Source of the DNA: Alphaproteobacteria bacterium
Lineage (GTDB): Bacteria; Pseudomonadota; Alphaproteobacteria; Rs-D84
Length of the DNA stretch: 6,951 bases
Assembly: GCA_029051085.1 (NCBI GenBank)
Contig: JAIDLK010000050.1
Span: 1 to 6,951 of the forward strand
Reading direction: 5' to 3'
In this document: piece after piece, positions 1 to 4,903 of the stretch
How positions within the stretch are numbered: position 1 is the stretch's first letter
Layout: each line of letters opens with the position of its first letter
Notes under the pieces: generated by a model
Databases searched by the model: none
What the model saw: the letters and a program-made list of their open reading frames with translations, nothing else
Told to the model about the DNA's origin: nothing
Position numbers and translations under genes: made by a program

Positions 1-22
1 AAATAAGCGTCCGTTTGTGATA

Positions 23-57
23 AACTCCCTCCCGTTTGCGGAGGGAGTTATTTTTTT
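23..57 (+). terminator. Rho-independent terminator of a gene left of the window
   Basis: A perfect 10-bp stem (23-32 with 40-49) with a 7-base loop is followed by A and seven T. It closes a plus-strand transcript whose gene lies outside the window. Bases 1-22 may hold the tail of that gene, but the frame cannot be decided. Confidence 0.9.
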
Positions 58-66
58 ATATAAATA

Positions 67-97
67 TTGACAAAACCTAAATTGTGTACAATATATA
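67..97 (+). promoter_or_regulatory. Sigma-70-type promoter for the 162-aa protein gene
   Basis: A perfect -35 TTGACA lies at 67-72. The -10 falls in the AT-rich run at 89-99; TATATA at 92-97 (19-base spacer) or AATATA at 90-95 (17-base spacer) are the best choices. The promoter sits between the upstream terminator and the start codon at 140, so it most likely drives that gene alone. Confidence 0.65.
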
Positions 98-139
98 AAT
101 ATGAACAGAAGCAGTTTGAACCAACCAAGGAGAGTTGTA

Positions 140-628
140 ATGCAGATGGAAATAAAATCTTTTTTAGCAGACGTCAATTTATTTACGGATAACATGGTAG
201 ATGTTTGTTTTATGTTAAATCAATCGAAGGGTATAAAAAATACCATGCCGCAGATTGATGTATGGCGCGGTGGTGTCGTAGTGCTGTCGCCCCGCTCGCC
301 AAATGCGGTCGAAGAAATGCGCGTACGTCTGGCGCAATATGGTGTTGAAATTGTACCGCAAAACCTTACGCAACAGCAAAGCAAGATTGTTTTTAAGTGC
401 AATGTAGACAATGATGTTATATTGTTGCTGGGCGAAGTGCTAAAGCAGCAGAAGTTGAGACTGCGCAGCAATCAGCTAAAAGGTCTTGCCCAAGAAGTTG
501 ACCTCGCGGTTGAGCAATTACCCTATGTTCGCGCCAGCGCATTTAGTCGCGGTGTGAATGCACTGAAGAATCAGATAGAGGTATTGAAAAACATTAGAAA
601 TGCTCATATCGGAGAGTTGTCGCGATAA
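140..628 (+). CDS. Hypothetical protein, 162 aa
   Basis: I do not recognise this protein. It has no signal peptide and no membrane segment, so it is probably cytoplasmic. Residues 39-72 read as strand-helix-strand (IDVWRGGVVVLS, a helical stretch, then YGVEIV), which would suit a small alpha/beta fold, but this is only a guess. The C-terminal half (95-160) is rich in Leu, Lys, Gln and Asn and is predicted by eye to be helical. The frame is open back to 101, but the start at 140 is preferred because AGGAG lies 7 bases before it, while the ATG at 101 sits on the promoter. It is a single-gene unit with its own promoter and a terminator right after the stop. Real coding sequence is likely; function is unknown. 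Confidence 0.75.
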   Translation: MQMEIKSFLADVNLFTDNMVDVCFMLNQSKGIKNTMPQIDVWRGGVVVLSPRSPNAVEEMRVRLAQYGVEIVPQNLTQQQSKIVFKCNVDNDVILLLGEVLKQQKLRLRSNQLKGLAQEVDLAVEQLPYVRASAFSRGVNALKNQIEVLKNIRNAHIGELSR

Positions 629-630
629 TA

Positions 631-658
631 AAATCCCCGCATTTGCGGGGATTTTTAA
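631..658. terminator. Bidirectional terminator between convergent genes
   Basis: A 10-bp stem (631-640 with 645-654) with a 4-base loop has T-runs on both sides: TTTTT at 652-656 for plus-strand transcripts, and a T-rich stretch on the minus strand. It serves the 162-aa gene and the convergent Cys-rich gene, whose stop codon lies inside the right arm and T-run. Confidence 0.9.
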
Positions 659-1245
659 TTTTTATAATAGCAGTTTCCGGTATATGTACCACTGCCAGTG
701 GAATCGCTGAACGTGTTGCCCGACGGTATATAACATGATGTGATTACAGTACTGCCCGCGGCGGCGGTTGTTCCATATATGCCGCCGGACGCCGGACAGC
801 GCGTGCATCCGGATGTGCCGTTTGTGGATGTGCCATAATATCCTCTGGCGCATCGGTATTCTTTTGTGGTGGTGCAATTTGTGGTATTGCAATAATCGCG
901 TACTTCATATCCTGTGGACTTTGCAGTCCATGCAGTTGTGCTGCAGCCGTTTGTACAACCGCATTTGTTGTATGTGTTACTTGTGCATTCAGTTATAATA
1001 TTAGTGCTTATTAGATTTTGACCTGTCGGACATGAGGTGCAAGAGTACGCGATTCTAATTGTGCCGCTGCCAGTTCCTTTATAGCAGTTCCTTGTATATG
1101 TTTTACAGTTGCTAGGGTTGTTTTCTACGTATGTGCCTGTGTCGCTGGTCGGGCATGTGGTGGTGTCACACAATGTTGGTGTTGCCGCGTATAGATTGCT
1201 GCATGTCAGCATCAGCGTTGATGTTAAAAGTATTGCTGATTTCAT
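655..1245 (-). CDS. Secreted cysteine-rich repeat protein, 196 aa
   Basis: An N-terminal signal peptide (basic K2, hydrophobic core to about residue 15, cleavage near NLYA-A at 20-22) points to export by Sec. The mature part is almost entirely Thr, Ser, Gly, Asn, Tyr and Cys, with 17 cysteines by my count, in units such as SCTSCPTG, KCGCTNGC and GCTRCPASGG. It has no catalytic motif. The composition suggests a disulfide-bonded surface or extracellular protein. I associate such proteins with multi-copy families in gut alphaproteobacteria, by recall only. The start is supported by AGGAG at 1255-1259 on the minus strand, 9 bases before the ATG. Its only recognisable promoter is far upstream (1496-1524), with terminator-like hairpins in between, so expression may be controlled in the leader. 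The odd cysteine count leaves at least one thiol free or intermolecular. Coding is confident; function is unknown. Confidence 0.8.
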   Translation of the reverse strand: MKSAILLTSTLMLTCSNLYAATPTLCDTTTCPTSDTGTYVENNPSNCKTYTRNCYKGTGSGTIRIAYSCTSCPTGQNLISTNIITECTSNTYNKCGCTNGCSTTAWTAKSTGYEVRDYCNTTNCTTTKEYRCARGYYGTSTNGTSGCTRCPASGGIYGTTAAAGSTVITSCYIPSGNTFSDSTGSGTYTGNCYYKN

Positions 1246-1254
1246 TATTCTTTT

Positions 1255-1380
1255 CTCCTGATTTTTTTTCGAAATGAAAAACCACTCAAAATTTGAGTGG
1301 CCAGGAGGTTGGAAACAATCGCTAGAATTGTGTGCTTATTCAATATATTCGCAGCCCTCCTGACCCGATGGGTTCAGGAG
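1255..1380 (-). promoter_or_regulatory. Candidate switchable leader of the Cys-rich gene
   Basis: Read on the minus strand, this leader holds two CTCCTG elements (1380-1375 and 1307-1302) and two copies of TCAGGAG (1363-1357 and 1261-1255). The second TCAGGAG contains the ribosome binding site of the Cys-rich gene. Each CTCCTG can pair with either TCAGGAG, so mutually exclusive folds would expose or hide the ribosome binding site. A terminator hairpin (1282-1300) lies between the last pair. The pairing is seen in the sequence; the regulatory role is inferred. Confidence 0.4.
1277..1300 (-). terminator. Minus-strand terminator or attenuator upstream of the Cys-rich gene
   Basis: A 9-bp inverted repeat (1282-1290 with 1292-1300) is followed on the minus strand by five T (1281-1277). 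It lies 32 bases before the start codon of the Cys-rich gene. It could end the upstream RNA or act as an attenuator. The following A-run (near 1262-1269) could pair with the T-run as an antiterminator. Confidence 0.65.
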
Positions 1381-1389
1381 TTTGTTTTT
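1357..1389 (+). terminator. Plus-strand terminator with no recognised gene
   Basis: The stem CTCCTGA/TCAGGAG plus CCC/GGG, with one bulged T and a GAT loop, is followed by TTTGTTTTT on the plus strand. No plus-strand gene precedes it, so it may end an antisense or small RNA from about 1300 onward, or the hairpin may work mainly as part of the minus-strand leader. Confidence 0.55.
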
Positions 1390-1401
1390 CGTCTTAATAG
1401 T

Positions 1402-1489
1402 AAAAACGGCGCATTATTGCGCGCCATAAGAACATATTCCGACGCTAGCGTAGAGGTTTCCACACCTCATCATCAGAACACCCGATGAC
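1402..1489 (-). ncRNA. Candidate small RNA, about 88 nt
   Basis: A strong minus-strand promoter (1496-1524) predicts a start near 1489. The transcript can form TCATC/GATGA and GAGGT/ACCTC hairpins, a small ACGCTAGCGT palindrome, and a GGCGC/GCGCC stem (1425-1408) followed by five U (1406-1402), which looks like a terminator. No ORF with a ribosome binding site is present. It matches no RNA family I know: tests by eye against 6S, SRP, tmRNA and the fluoride riboswitch failed. It could be a free small RNA or the first part of the long leader of the Cys-rich gene. Confidence 0.5.
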
Positions 1490-1495
1490 AATCCC

Positions 1496-1524
1496 ATTAT
1501 ATAATGAATAGTATGATTTGTCCA
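1496..1524 (-). promoter_or_regulatory. Strong sigma-70 promoter for small RNA or leader
   Basis: On the minus strand, -35 TGGACA (1524-1519) and -10 TATAAT (1501-1496) are separated by 17 bases. It lies right after the pfk terminator and reads away from it toward the Cys-rich gene, with no good ORF for more than 200 bases. Confidence 0.75.
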
Positions 1525-1526
1525 AA

Positions 1527-1548
1527 TAAAAATCCCCCGATACGGGGG
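1527..1548 (-). terminator. Terminator of the phosphofructokinase gene
   Basis: A perfect CCCCCG/CGGGGG stem (1534-1539 with 1543-1548) with a 3-base loop is followed on the minus strand by a T-run (1532-1527). It lies 4 bases past the stop codon of pfk. Confidence 0.9.
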
Positions 1549-1552
1549 TGGG

Positions 1553-2641
1553 TTATTTTATTTCGCCGACATATGCGCCAAGGCCTATTGCAACGCCCAA
1601 CAACGGGTCGTCCGGTTCGACATATGCATTTGATGTTTCTATGCCCGGTATATGCGGGTCCGGGACAAGGTCGCCATGGCTAAAGAATTCGGAAAGTGCA
1701 ATGCTTTTGCATTTTCCGTTTTGCATGGCGGTCATGACATATGTTTCATTGTTTTCAATGGCGCGAACCGCACAGTCGGCCATAGATGCCGCAACAATTC
1801 TGTCAGTGGCGGTGGTGTCGCCTGCGCGCTGGAAATGTTCGGGGTATTCCGCACGACAATAAATTCCCGCCGCGGATAATTGACGCGCAATCATTTCTGC
1901 GGCCTTTCCGGAATGGCCACGCAAAGAAATCCCTTCGGACACAACGATAACGCCATAGTCTGTGGGGGAATTTTTGATATGTTCGACCAGATTGCTGACA
2001 TCAAATTTTATTTCCGGTATCAGTATTGCCGATGCGCCTGCGGCAACGCCGGCTTCCAGGGCCAATTTTCCGCAATCGCGTCCCATTGCCTGAACCACGA
2101 ACCAGCGGCGATGGCTGCGCGCCGTCATTAACAGCTGGTCACAGAAAGTTGTTAATTGCTGGACCGCGGTATTGAAACCAATTGTGGCGTCGGTCAGCGG
2201 TACGTCCATATCAATTGTCTTGGGTACGCAGACCAGTTTTACGCCGGAGTATATTTCTTTGAAGCCCCAAGCCAGTGACAGACTGCCGTTTCCACCAACT
2301 AACACAAGTGTATCCAGATTCAGCTCTTTAAGAGCGCTGTTTAGTTTTGTGTTAAACTCTTTTAATATCCCTTGGCGTGCGGCTTCTTCGAAATTCATTG
2401 TGCCGTCACGACCATTGCGCAGAACACTGCCCGACAGGCGGGCAAATTCCAGCGGCATATTTTCGGGTGTTAATTCAACAGCGTCCGCCGGTGAACAATA
2501 CAGCCCATCGGTGCCGCCACGAATACCGATAACAGACCAAGTCCGTTCGGCGGCCGCGTTAACGATGCGCTGAATCACTGTGTTCAGGCCGCTGCAGTCT
2601 CCGCCTGTGGTCATTATGCCAATTCTTTTTTTATCACTCAT
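1553..2641 (-). CDS. pfkA: 6-phosphofructokinase (ATP- or PPi-dependent), 362 aa
   Basis: This cytoplasmic enzyme phosphorylates fructose 6-phosphate to fructose 1,6-bisphosphate in glycolysis. Family motifs occur in order: nucleotide loop TTGGDCSGLN (11-20), VGGNGS (115-120), PKTIDMD with catalytic Asp144 (140-146), TDATIGFNTA (150-159), MGRDCGKLA (186-194), VSEG (234-237) and QRAGDTTATDR (271-281). In family knowledge, Gly at the GGDG position favours ATP and Lys in PKTID favours PPi or the mixed clade; this protein has Gly119 with Lys141, so the donor is uncertain. Two odd residues: Asn118 replaces the usual Mg-binding Asp of GGDG, and Met145 replaces Asn of TIDND. The start at 2641 is preferred over the longer frame to 2707 because GAGG lies 8 bases upstream and the motif spacing then fits. 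It is a single-gene unit with its own promoter and terminator. Confidence is high for family, moderate for activity. Confidence 0.9.
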   Translation of the reverse strand: MSDKKRIGIMTTGGDCSGLNTVIQRIVNAAAERTWSVIGIRGGTDGLYCSPADAVELTPENMPLEFARLSGSVLRNGRDGTMNFEEAARQGILKEFNTKLNSALKELNLDTLVLVGGNGSLSLAWGFKEIYSGVKLVCVPKTIDMDVPLTDATIGFNTAVQQLTTFCDQLLMTARSHRRWFVVQAMGRDCGKLALEAGVAAGASAILIPEIKFDVSNLVEHIKNSPTDYGVIVVSEGISLRGHSGKAAEMIARQLSAAGIYCRAEYPEHFQRAGDTTATDRIVAASMADCAVRAIENNETYVMTAMQNGKCKSIALSEFFSHGDLVPDPHIPGIETSNAYVEPDDPLLGVAIGLGAYVGEIK

Positions 2642-2666
2642 ATTCTTTTCCTCTTTTTGCCGGTAA

Positions 2667-2695
2667 ATTATAGCACAATTAAGTTGACAAAGAAA
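2667..2695 (-). promoter_or_regulatory. Extended -10 promoter for pfk
   Basis: On the minus strand, TGCTATAAT gives a perfect -10 (2672-2667) with an extended TG. The -35 position, 17 bases upstream, is weak (TTTCTT), as is common with extended -10 promoters. It overlaps the -35 of the divergent LysM gene, so the two may compete or share control. Confidence 0.6.
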
Positions 2696-2711
2696 TATCT
2701 TTTGCAATAAT
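2684..2711 (+). promoter_or_regulatory. Promoter for the LysM protein gene
   Basis: Perfect -35 TTGACA (2684-2689), 16-base spacer, and -10 AATAAT (2706-2711), 37 bases before the start codon at 2749. It is divergent from and interleaved with the pfk promoter. Confidence 0.75.
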
Positions 2712-2748
2712 TTGTCTATTGAATATATTCATGTCCGGAGACTGCAAA

Positions 2749-3870
2749 ATGGCAAAGAAAAATACAAAAACAAAGATAAAACCATCAACAGACGATTTGA
2801 TTGACAGTGCAATCGCCCAGCAAAACTCATGGATGGAAAACCGTCGGGCATTTGCGCAGCGCTTTTTAAAAAGTCTTAATATTTTTGCGCGCCCCAACCC
2901 AAAGAAGTCAGATGTGGCGCCGGTGGATAAAAGCGATAATCGTGGACTGCGTGCGTATTGGTTCCCGATACTGTGTGCGCTGGTTGTTATATTTGTTGCA
3001 GTGTGGGTTGCGTTCTTTCATACAACAACGCATCGCGTTATTGTTGTGCCGGCGGTGCCGGATCCGGTTGTTCGTGCCATTGATACGGAAACAACGCCCT
3101 CTTTTGATATTGTGCGTATAGAACGTGGCGGTCAGATTGTTGTTGCTGGGCGCTGGACTCCGCATCAGAATATTTCCATTCTTATCAACGGTAAAATTGT
3201 TGCGACAGAGCGGACTGATTCGCGTGGAGAGTTCGTTTATGCGCCAACGCATCCATTGGCGGCCGGTAATTATACGATATCCCTGTTGGGGGTAAATCCT
3301 GATGTTCGTTCCGAAGATAACGTATTCGTGTATGTTTCCGAACAGGGCTATAAAAATTCTGTTTCCTTGTTAATGACCCGAGATGGCAGTACGCTGCTGC
3401 AGGCGCCAAGCATGCTGGTCGATGGGGATTTGGTTGTTTCCAAGATTGATTATTTAAGCACCGGGCGCATTGTTGTTACCGGTGATGCGATGCCTCGTTT
3501 GCGCGTTTCTTTGACGCTTGGTGATAAATATATTGGTTTTGCCCGCGTCTCTGACCACCGTCATTTCGGTCTGGGGGCGGATGTGGGCGAACTGGTGGCA
3601 GGGAAAGAATACAGTCTGGCGGTACGTCTGCATGATGGTGACGGTCGTACAGTTGCAACAGTGCGTCACAATTTTGTAATGCCGGAAATGACAGGCGATG
3701 ACAATACTTATTATACTGTGCGTCGCGGTGATTGTCTGTGGATTATTGCACGCAATTTCCTGCGTCGCGGCATATTGTTCAGTATGATTGCCGAAAGAAA
3801 CAATATTGAAAATCCTGATTTGATTTATCCTAAACAGTTGTTGCAGATACCGGTTGAAGAATCGAAATAG
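2749..3870 (+). CDS. Membrane-anchored LysM domain protein, 373 aa
   Basis: This is probably a cell-envelope protein that holds peptidoglycan. A basic, polar cytoplasmic segment (1-68) is followed by one membrane helix (about 70-90, WFPILCALVVIFVAVWVAFF) and a periplasmic part. Two similar beta-rich stretches with Gly/Asp turns (about 115-196 and 228-310) look like Ig-type domains; the pattern VSKIDYLSTGRIVVTGDA echoes IVRIERGGQIVVAGRW. A C-terminal LysM domain (321-368) starts YTVRRGDCLWIIA and ends PKQLLQIP; LysM binds N-acetylglucosamine-containing glycans. There is no enzyme domain. The start at 2749 is chosen over the in-frame ATG at 2719 because GGAG lies 8 bases upstream of it. It is a single gene with its own promoter and terminator. 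LysM and the membrane helix are confident; the Ig-like calls are by eye. Confidence 0.85.
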   Translation: MAKKNTKTKIKPSTDDLIDSAIAQQNSWMENRRAFAQRFLKSLNIFARPNPKKSDVAPVDKSDNRGLRAYWFPILCALVVIFVAVWVAFFHTTTHRVIVVPAVPDPVVRAIDTETTPSFDIVRIERGGQIVVAGRWTPHQNISILINGKIVATERTDSRGEFVYAPTHPLAAGNYTISLLGVNPDVRSEDNVFVYVSEQGYKNSVSLLMTRDGSTLLQAPSMLVDGDLVVSKIDYLSTGRIVVTGDAMPRLRVSLTLGDKYIGFARVSDHRHFGLGADVGELVAGKEYSLAVRLHDGDGRTVATVRHNFVMPEMTGDDNTYYTVRRGDCLWIIARNFLRRGILFSMIAERNNIENPDLIYPKQLLQIPVEESK

Positions 3871-3898
3871 ACCTGACAAAGCTGCAATCAAAAAAATA

Positions 3899-3925
3899 AA
3901 CCGACGTAAAGTCGGTTCTATTTTT
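3899..3925 (+). terminator. Terminator of the LysM gene
   Basis: A 7-bp stem (3899-3905 with 3911-3917) and a 5-base loop are followed by CTATTTTT. The last T of the run is also the first base of a tRNA-Gly 3'-end fragment, so the terminator abuts a recombination junction. Confidence 0.85.
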
Positions 3926-4031
3926 GGTGCGGGCGAAGGGAGTCCCTCGGCATTATATGCCTGCGGGGAAACCGTGACGGCTCGACAGCACTTCGTTTGT
4001 CTTGCCTACTTGTTTTCGACCCCTCTGGTCG
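3925..4031 (-). repeat. tRNA-Gly 3'-end fragment plus 74-bp structured repeat, copy 1
   Basis: Bases 3925-3941 match the last 17 bases of the tRNA-Gly(CCC) gene, including the CCA end (minus strand). Bases 3942-4015 are a 74-bp element repeated at 4980-5053; over the 94-bp shared block only one position differs (3942 G, 4980 C). The element holds several potential hairpins: GGCAT/ATGCC (3949-3961), CCGT/ACGG (3972-3980) and GACA/TGTC (3984-4001). Beyond the shared block, CGACC/GGTCG (4017-4031) forms another. No tRNA 5' part follows here. No transposase or ORF with a ribosome binding site is present. It resembles a small palindromic mobile repeat that uses the tRNA T-loop as a target; that interpretation is inference. 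Confidence 0.7.
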
Positions 4032-4055
4032 GGTTCAATTCCATCGCCAAATGCC

Positions 4056-4082
4056 AAAAATTAAGCCGCCACAGGGGCGGTT
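4056..4082 (-). terminator. Terminator of tRNA-Gly copy 1
   Basis: On the minus strand, a CCGCC/GGCGG stem (4080-4076 with 4070-4066), extended by AA/TT with one bulge, is followed by AATTTTT. It lies 8 bases past the CCA end of the intact tRNA. Confidence 0.75.
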
Positions 4083-4089
4083 GAATTCT

Positions 4090-4163
4090 TGGTGCGGGCG
4101 AAGGGAATCGAACCCTCGTCTTCAGCTTGGGAAGCTGACGTGCTACCATTATACCACGCCCGC
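4090..4163 (-). tRNA. tRNA-Gly, anticodon CCC
   Basis: The minus strand gives a complete 74-nt tRNA: acceptor stem GCGGGCG/CGCCCGC, D arm, anticodon stem TCAGC/GCTGA with loop TTCCCAA (anticodon CCC, reads GGG), T arm GAGGG-TTCGATT-CCCTT, discriminator A and an encoded CCA. A terminator follows. This is the intact copy. A second copy at 4963-5109 is interrupted in the T-loop, and two more 3'-end fragments flank it. Confidence 0.95.
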
Positions 4164-4175
4164 GACGGATTGCAT

Positions 4176-4202
4176 TTTATATTGTTGCAGAATGAATGTC
4201 CA
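4176..4202 (-). promoter_or_regulatory. Probable tRNA-Gly promoter
   Basis: On the minus strand, TGGACA (4202-4197) and TATAAA (4181-4176) are 15 bases apart, with the -10 ending 12 bases before the tRNA. The TATAAAAT run is kept in front of the second, interrupted tRNA copy (near 5120-5130). Confidence 0.45.
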
Positions 4203-4210
4203 GAGAATAT

Positions 4211-4239
4211 TTGACTTTTGCAAAAATACGCGGCATAAT
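4211..4239 (+). promoter_or_regulatory. Promoter of structured RNA, copy 1
   Basis: -35 TTGACT (4211-4216), 17-base spacer, -10 CATAAT (4234-4239). The same -35 and -10 hexamers and spacing recur at 5168-5196 while the spacer sequence differs, which argues that the promoter is selected. It is divergent from the tRNA-Gly. Confidence 0.75.
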
Positions 4240-4245
4240 AAGCAC

Positions 4246-4325
4246 GCAAATCCCAAAGATTGCCATCAAAATAAATCCAGTTCGCAGTATGCGTGTGGTA
4301 CATCAGCCGATTAGTTTCATCCTTG
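4246..4325 (+). ncRNA. Structured leader or small RNA, copy 1
   Basis: Stem 1 GCAA(A)TC/GATTGC is at 4246-4263. Stem 2 (4277-4298) is CCA/TGG closing an internal loop and CGCA/TGCG around a GTA loop. A third, weak hairpin ATCA/TGAT spans about 4301-4326. Copy 2 (5203-5293) shares stems 1 and 2 with a compensatory C-G to T-A change in stem 2. Here the third hairpin is poor and has no T-run, so transcription probably continues into the small ORFs at 4350 and 4525. I do not recognise the family. It could be a small RNA or a cis-acting leader. Confidence 0.5.
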
Positions 4326-4349
4326 ATTGTTCGTTGCCTTCTTTTGGAT

Positions 4350-4523
4350 ATGATTGTCCTGTTATGGGTGGGGTTCAGTCTGGTGAGTGTATCAAGGTTG
4401 AAGACTCATATCTTGGCCGGTTGGTCCATTGTGGCGTATGGTTGTGGTATTGCGGCCACATATAAAAGCCTGGACGAGGTTATGAAAATCGCAAAAAGTT
4501 GCCAATATAACATGGGGCGATAA
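4350..4523 (+). CDS. Small predicted membrane protein, 57 aa
   Basis: I do not recognise this protein. It has two hydrophobic stretches, about residues 2-14 (IVLLWVGFSLVSV) and 21-37 (ILAGWSIVAYGCGIAAT), joined by a basic turn (RLKTH), so a two-helix hairpin in the inner membrane is plausible. The C-terminus (38-57) is polar. A GTG at 4293 in the same frame would add 19 residues and lengthen the first helix, but it lies inside the structured RNA; neither start has a good ribosome binding site. The stop is one base before the next start codon (4525), typical of a translationally coupled pair. Both sit behind the copy 1 promoter, in the place where rpsP lies behind copy 2. Moderate confidence that it is expressed. 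Confidence 0.5.
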   Translation: MIVLLWVGFSLVSVSRLKTHILAGWSIVAYGCGIAATYKSLDEVMKIAKSCQYNMGR

Positions 4524-4524
4524 A

Positions 4525-4794
4525 ATGACACAAAAAGTAAAGTTTATAATTGGTAATAATTTGAAAGTGTCGTATAAATGCACTTTGTGCAATTTAGATT
4601 TTATGAAAAAGCAGTATCGTTATTGCCCAGTGTATGGCCTGTTGCGTAATGGCGAAAGAAAAAACGACGTTTTTGCTTATGAAAATAATATAAGATTACG
4701 CGTTTCAGGTAATGTAGGCTATAAAGAATTGTTGCGCATTCGTTCTGCGATAAAGCTTTTTGCAAAAGATTGTGAACATAACAAAAATCGATAA
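4525..4794 (+). CDS. Small protein with degenerate zinc ribbon, 89 aa
   Basis: I do not recognise the family. Residues 19-38 carry Cys19-x2-Cys22, then Cys34-Pro-Val-Tyr37-Gly. This is the pattern of a zinc ribbon (CxxC...CPxCG) with the last cysteine replaced by tyrosine, so metal binding is doubtful or needs another ligand such as Cys83. The protein is basic at both ends, which would suit nucleic-acid contact, but that is a guess. There is no signal peptide or membrane helix. GGGG lies 7 bases before the ATG. It follows the 57-aa ORF by one base and ends 4 bases before a 5' fragment of trmD. Confidence 0.6.
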   Translation: MTQKVKFIIGNNLKVSYKCTLCNLDFMKKQYRYCPVYGLLRNGERKNDVFAYENNIRLRVSGNVGYKELLRIRSAIKLFAKDCEHNKNR

Positions 4795-4798
4795 AATC

Positions 4799-4903
4799 AT
4801 GCACTTTAATATCTTAACAATTTTTCCAGAAATGTTTCCAGGTACGCTTGGTGCGGGCGAAGGGAATCCGCGCGTACAAGAACACAATGAGTTGCGTTAT
4901 TAG
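4799..4903 (+). pseudogene. trmD: trmD 5' fragment fused to tRNA-Gly 3' end
   Basis: The first 20 codons (4799-4858) encode the same 20 residues as the start of the trmD gene at 6641. Reading then passes into the tRNA-Gly 3'-end sequence and stops at 4901-4903, giving a 34-residue ORF that keeps only a small part of the methyltransferase and cannot be active. Eight of the 20 codons differ between the copies (9 bases), all synonymous. The junction lies in GGTGCGGGCG, shared by this trmD allele and the tRNA end, which suggests recombination through short homology. Confidence 0.85.

Noticed and set aside
768..998. Plus-strand ORF opposite the Cys-rich gene
   Set aside because: It is a Cys/Trp-rich shadow of the repetitive coding strand and has no ribosome binding site.
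1297..1488. Plus-strand ORF of 63 codons in the intergenic stretch
   Set aside because: It has a possible GGAGG nearby but no start with proper spacing, no promoter, and it crosses two terminator-like hairpins and the candidate small RNA on the other strand.
1402..1489. Fluoride riboswitch or hammerhead ribozyme, because of CTGATGATG, GAGG and CCTCTAC
   Set aside because: The full conserved core of the fluoride motif is missing, and the segment between CTGATGA and GAAA cannot form hammerhead stem II.
3925..4031. Acceptor half of a permuted, two-piece tmRNA
   Set aside because: The 3' end matches tRNA-Gly exactly and lacks the alanine-type G3-U70 acceptor stem; no tag-peptide reading frame is seen nearby.
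3854..4084. Plus-strand ORF of 76 codons across the first repeat
   Set aside because: It runs through the LysM stop region, a terminator, a tRNA 3'-end fragment and the structured repeat, has no ribosome binding site, and its residues follow from non-coding sequence.
3997..4314. Plus-strand ORF of 105 codons antisense to the intact tRNA-Gly
   Set aside because: It is a read-through of the tRNA antisense strand, a well-known source of false proteins.
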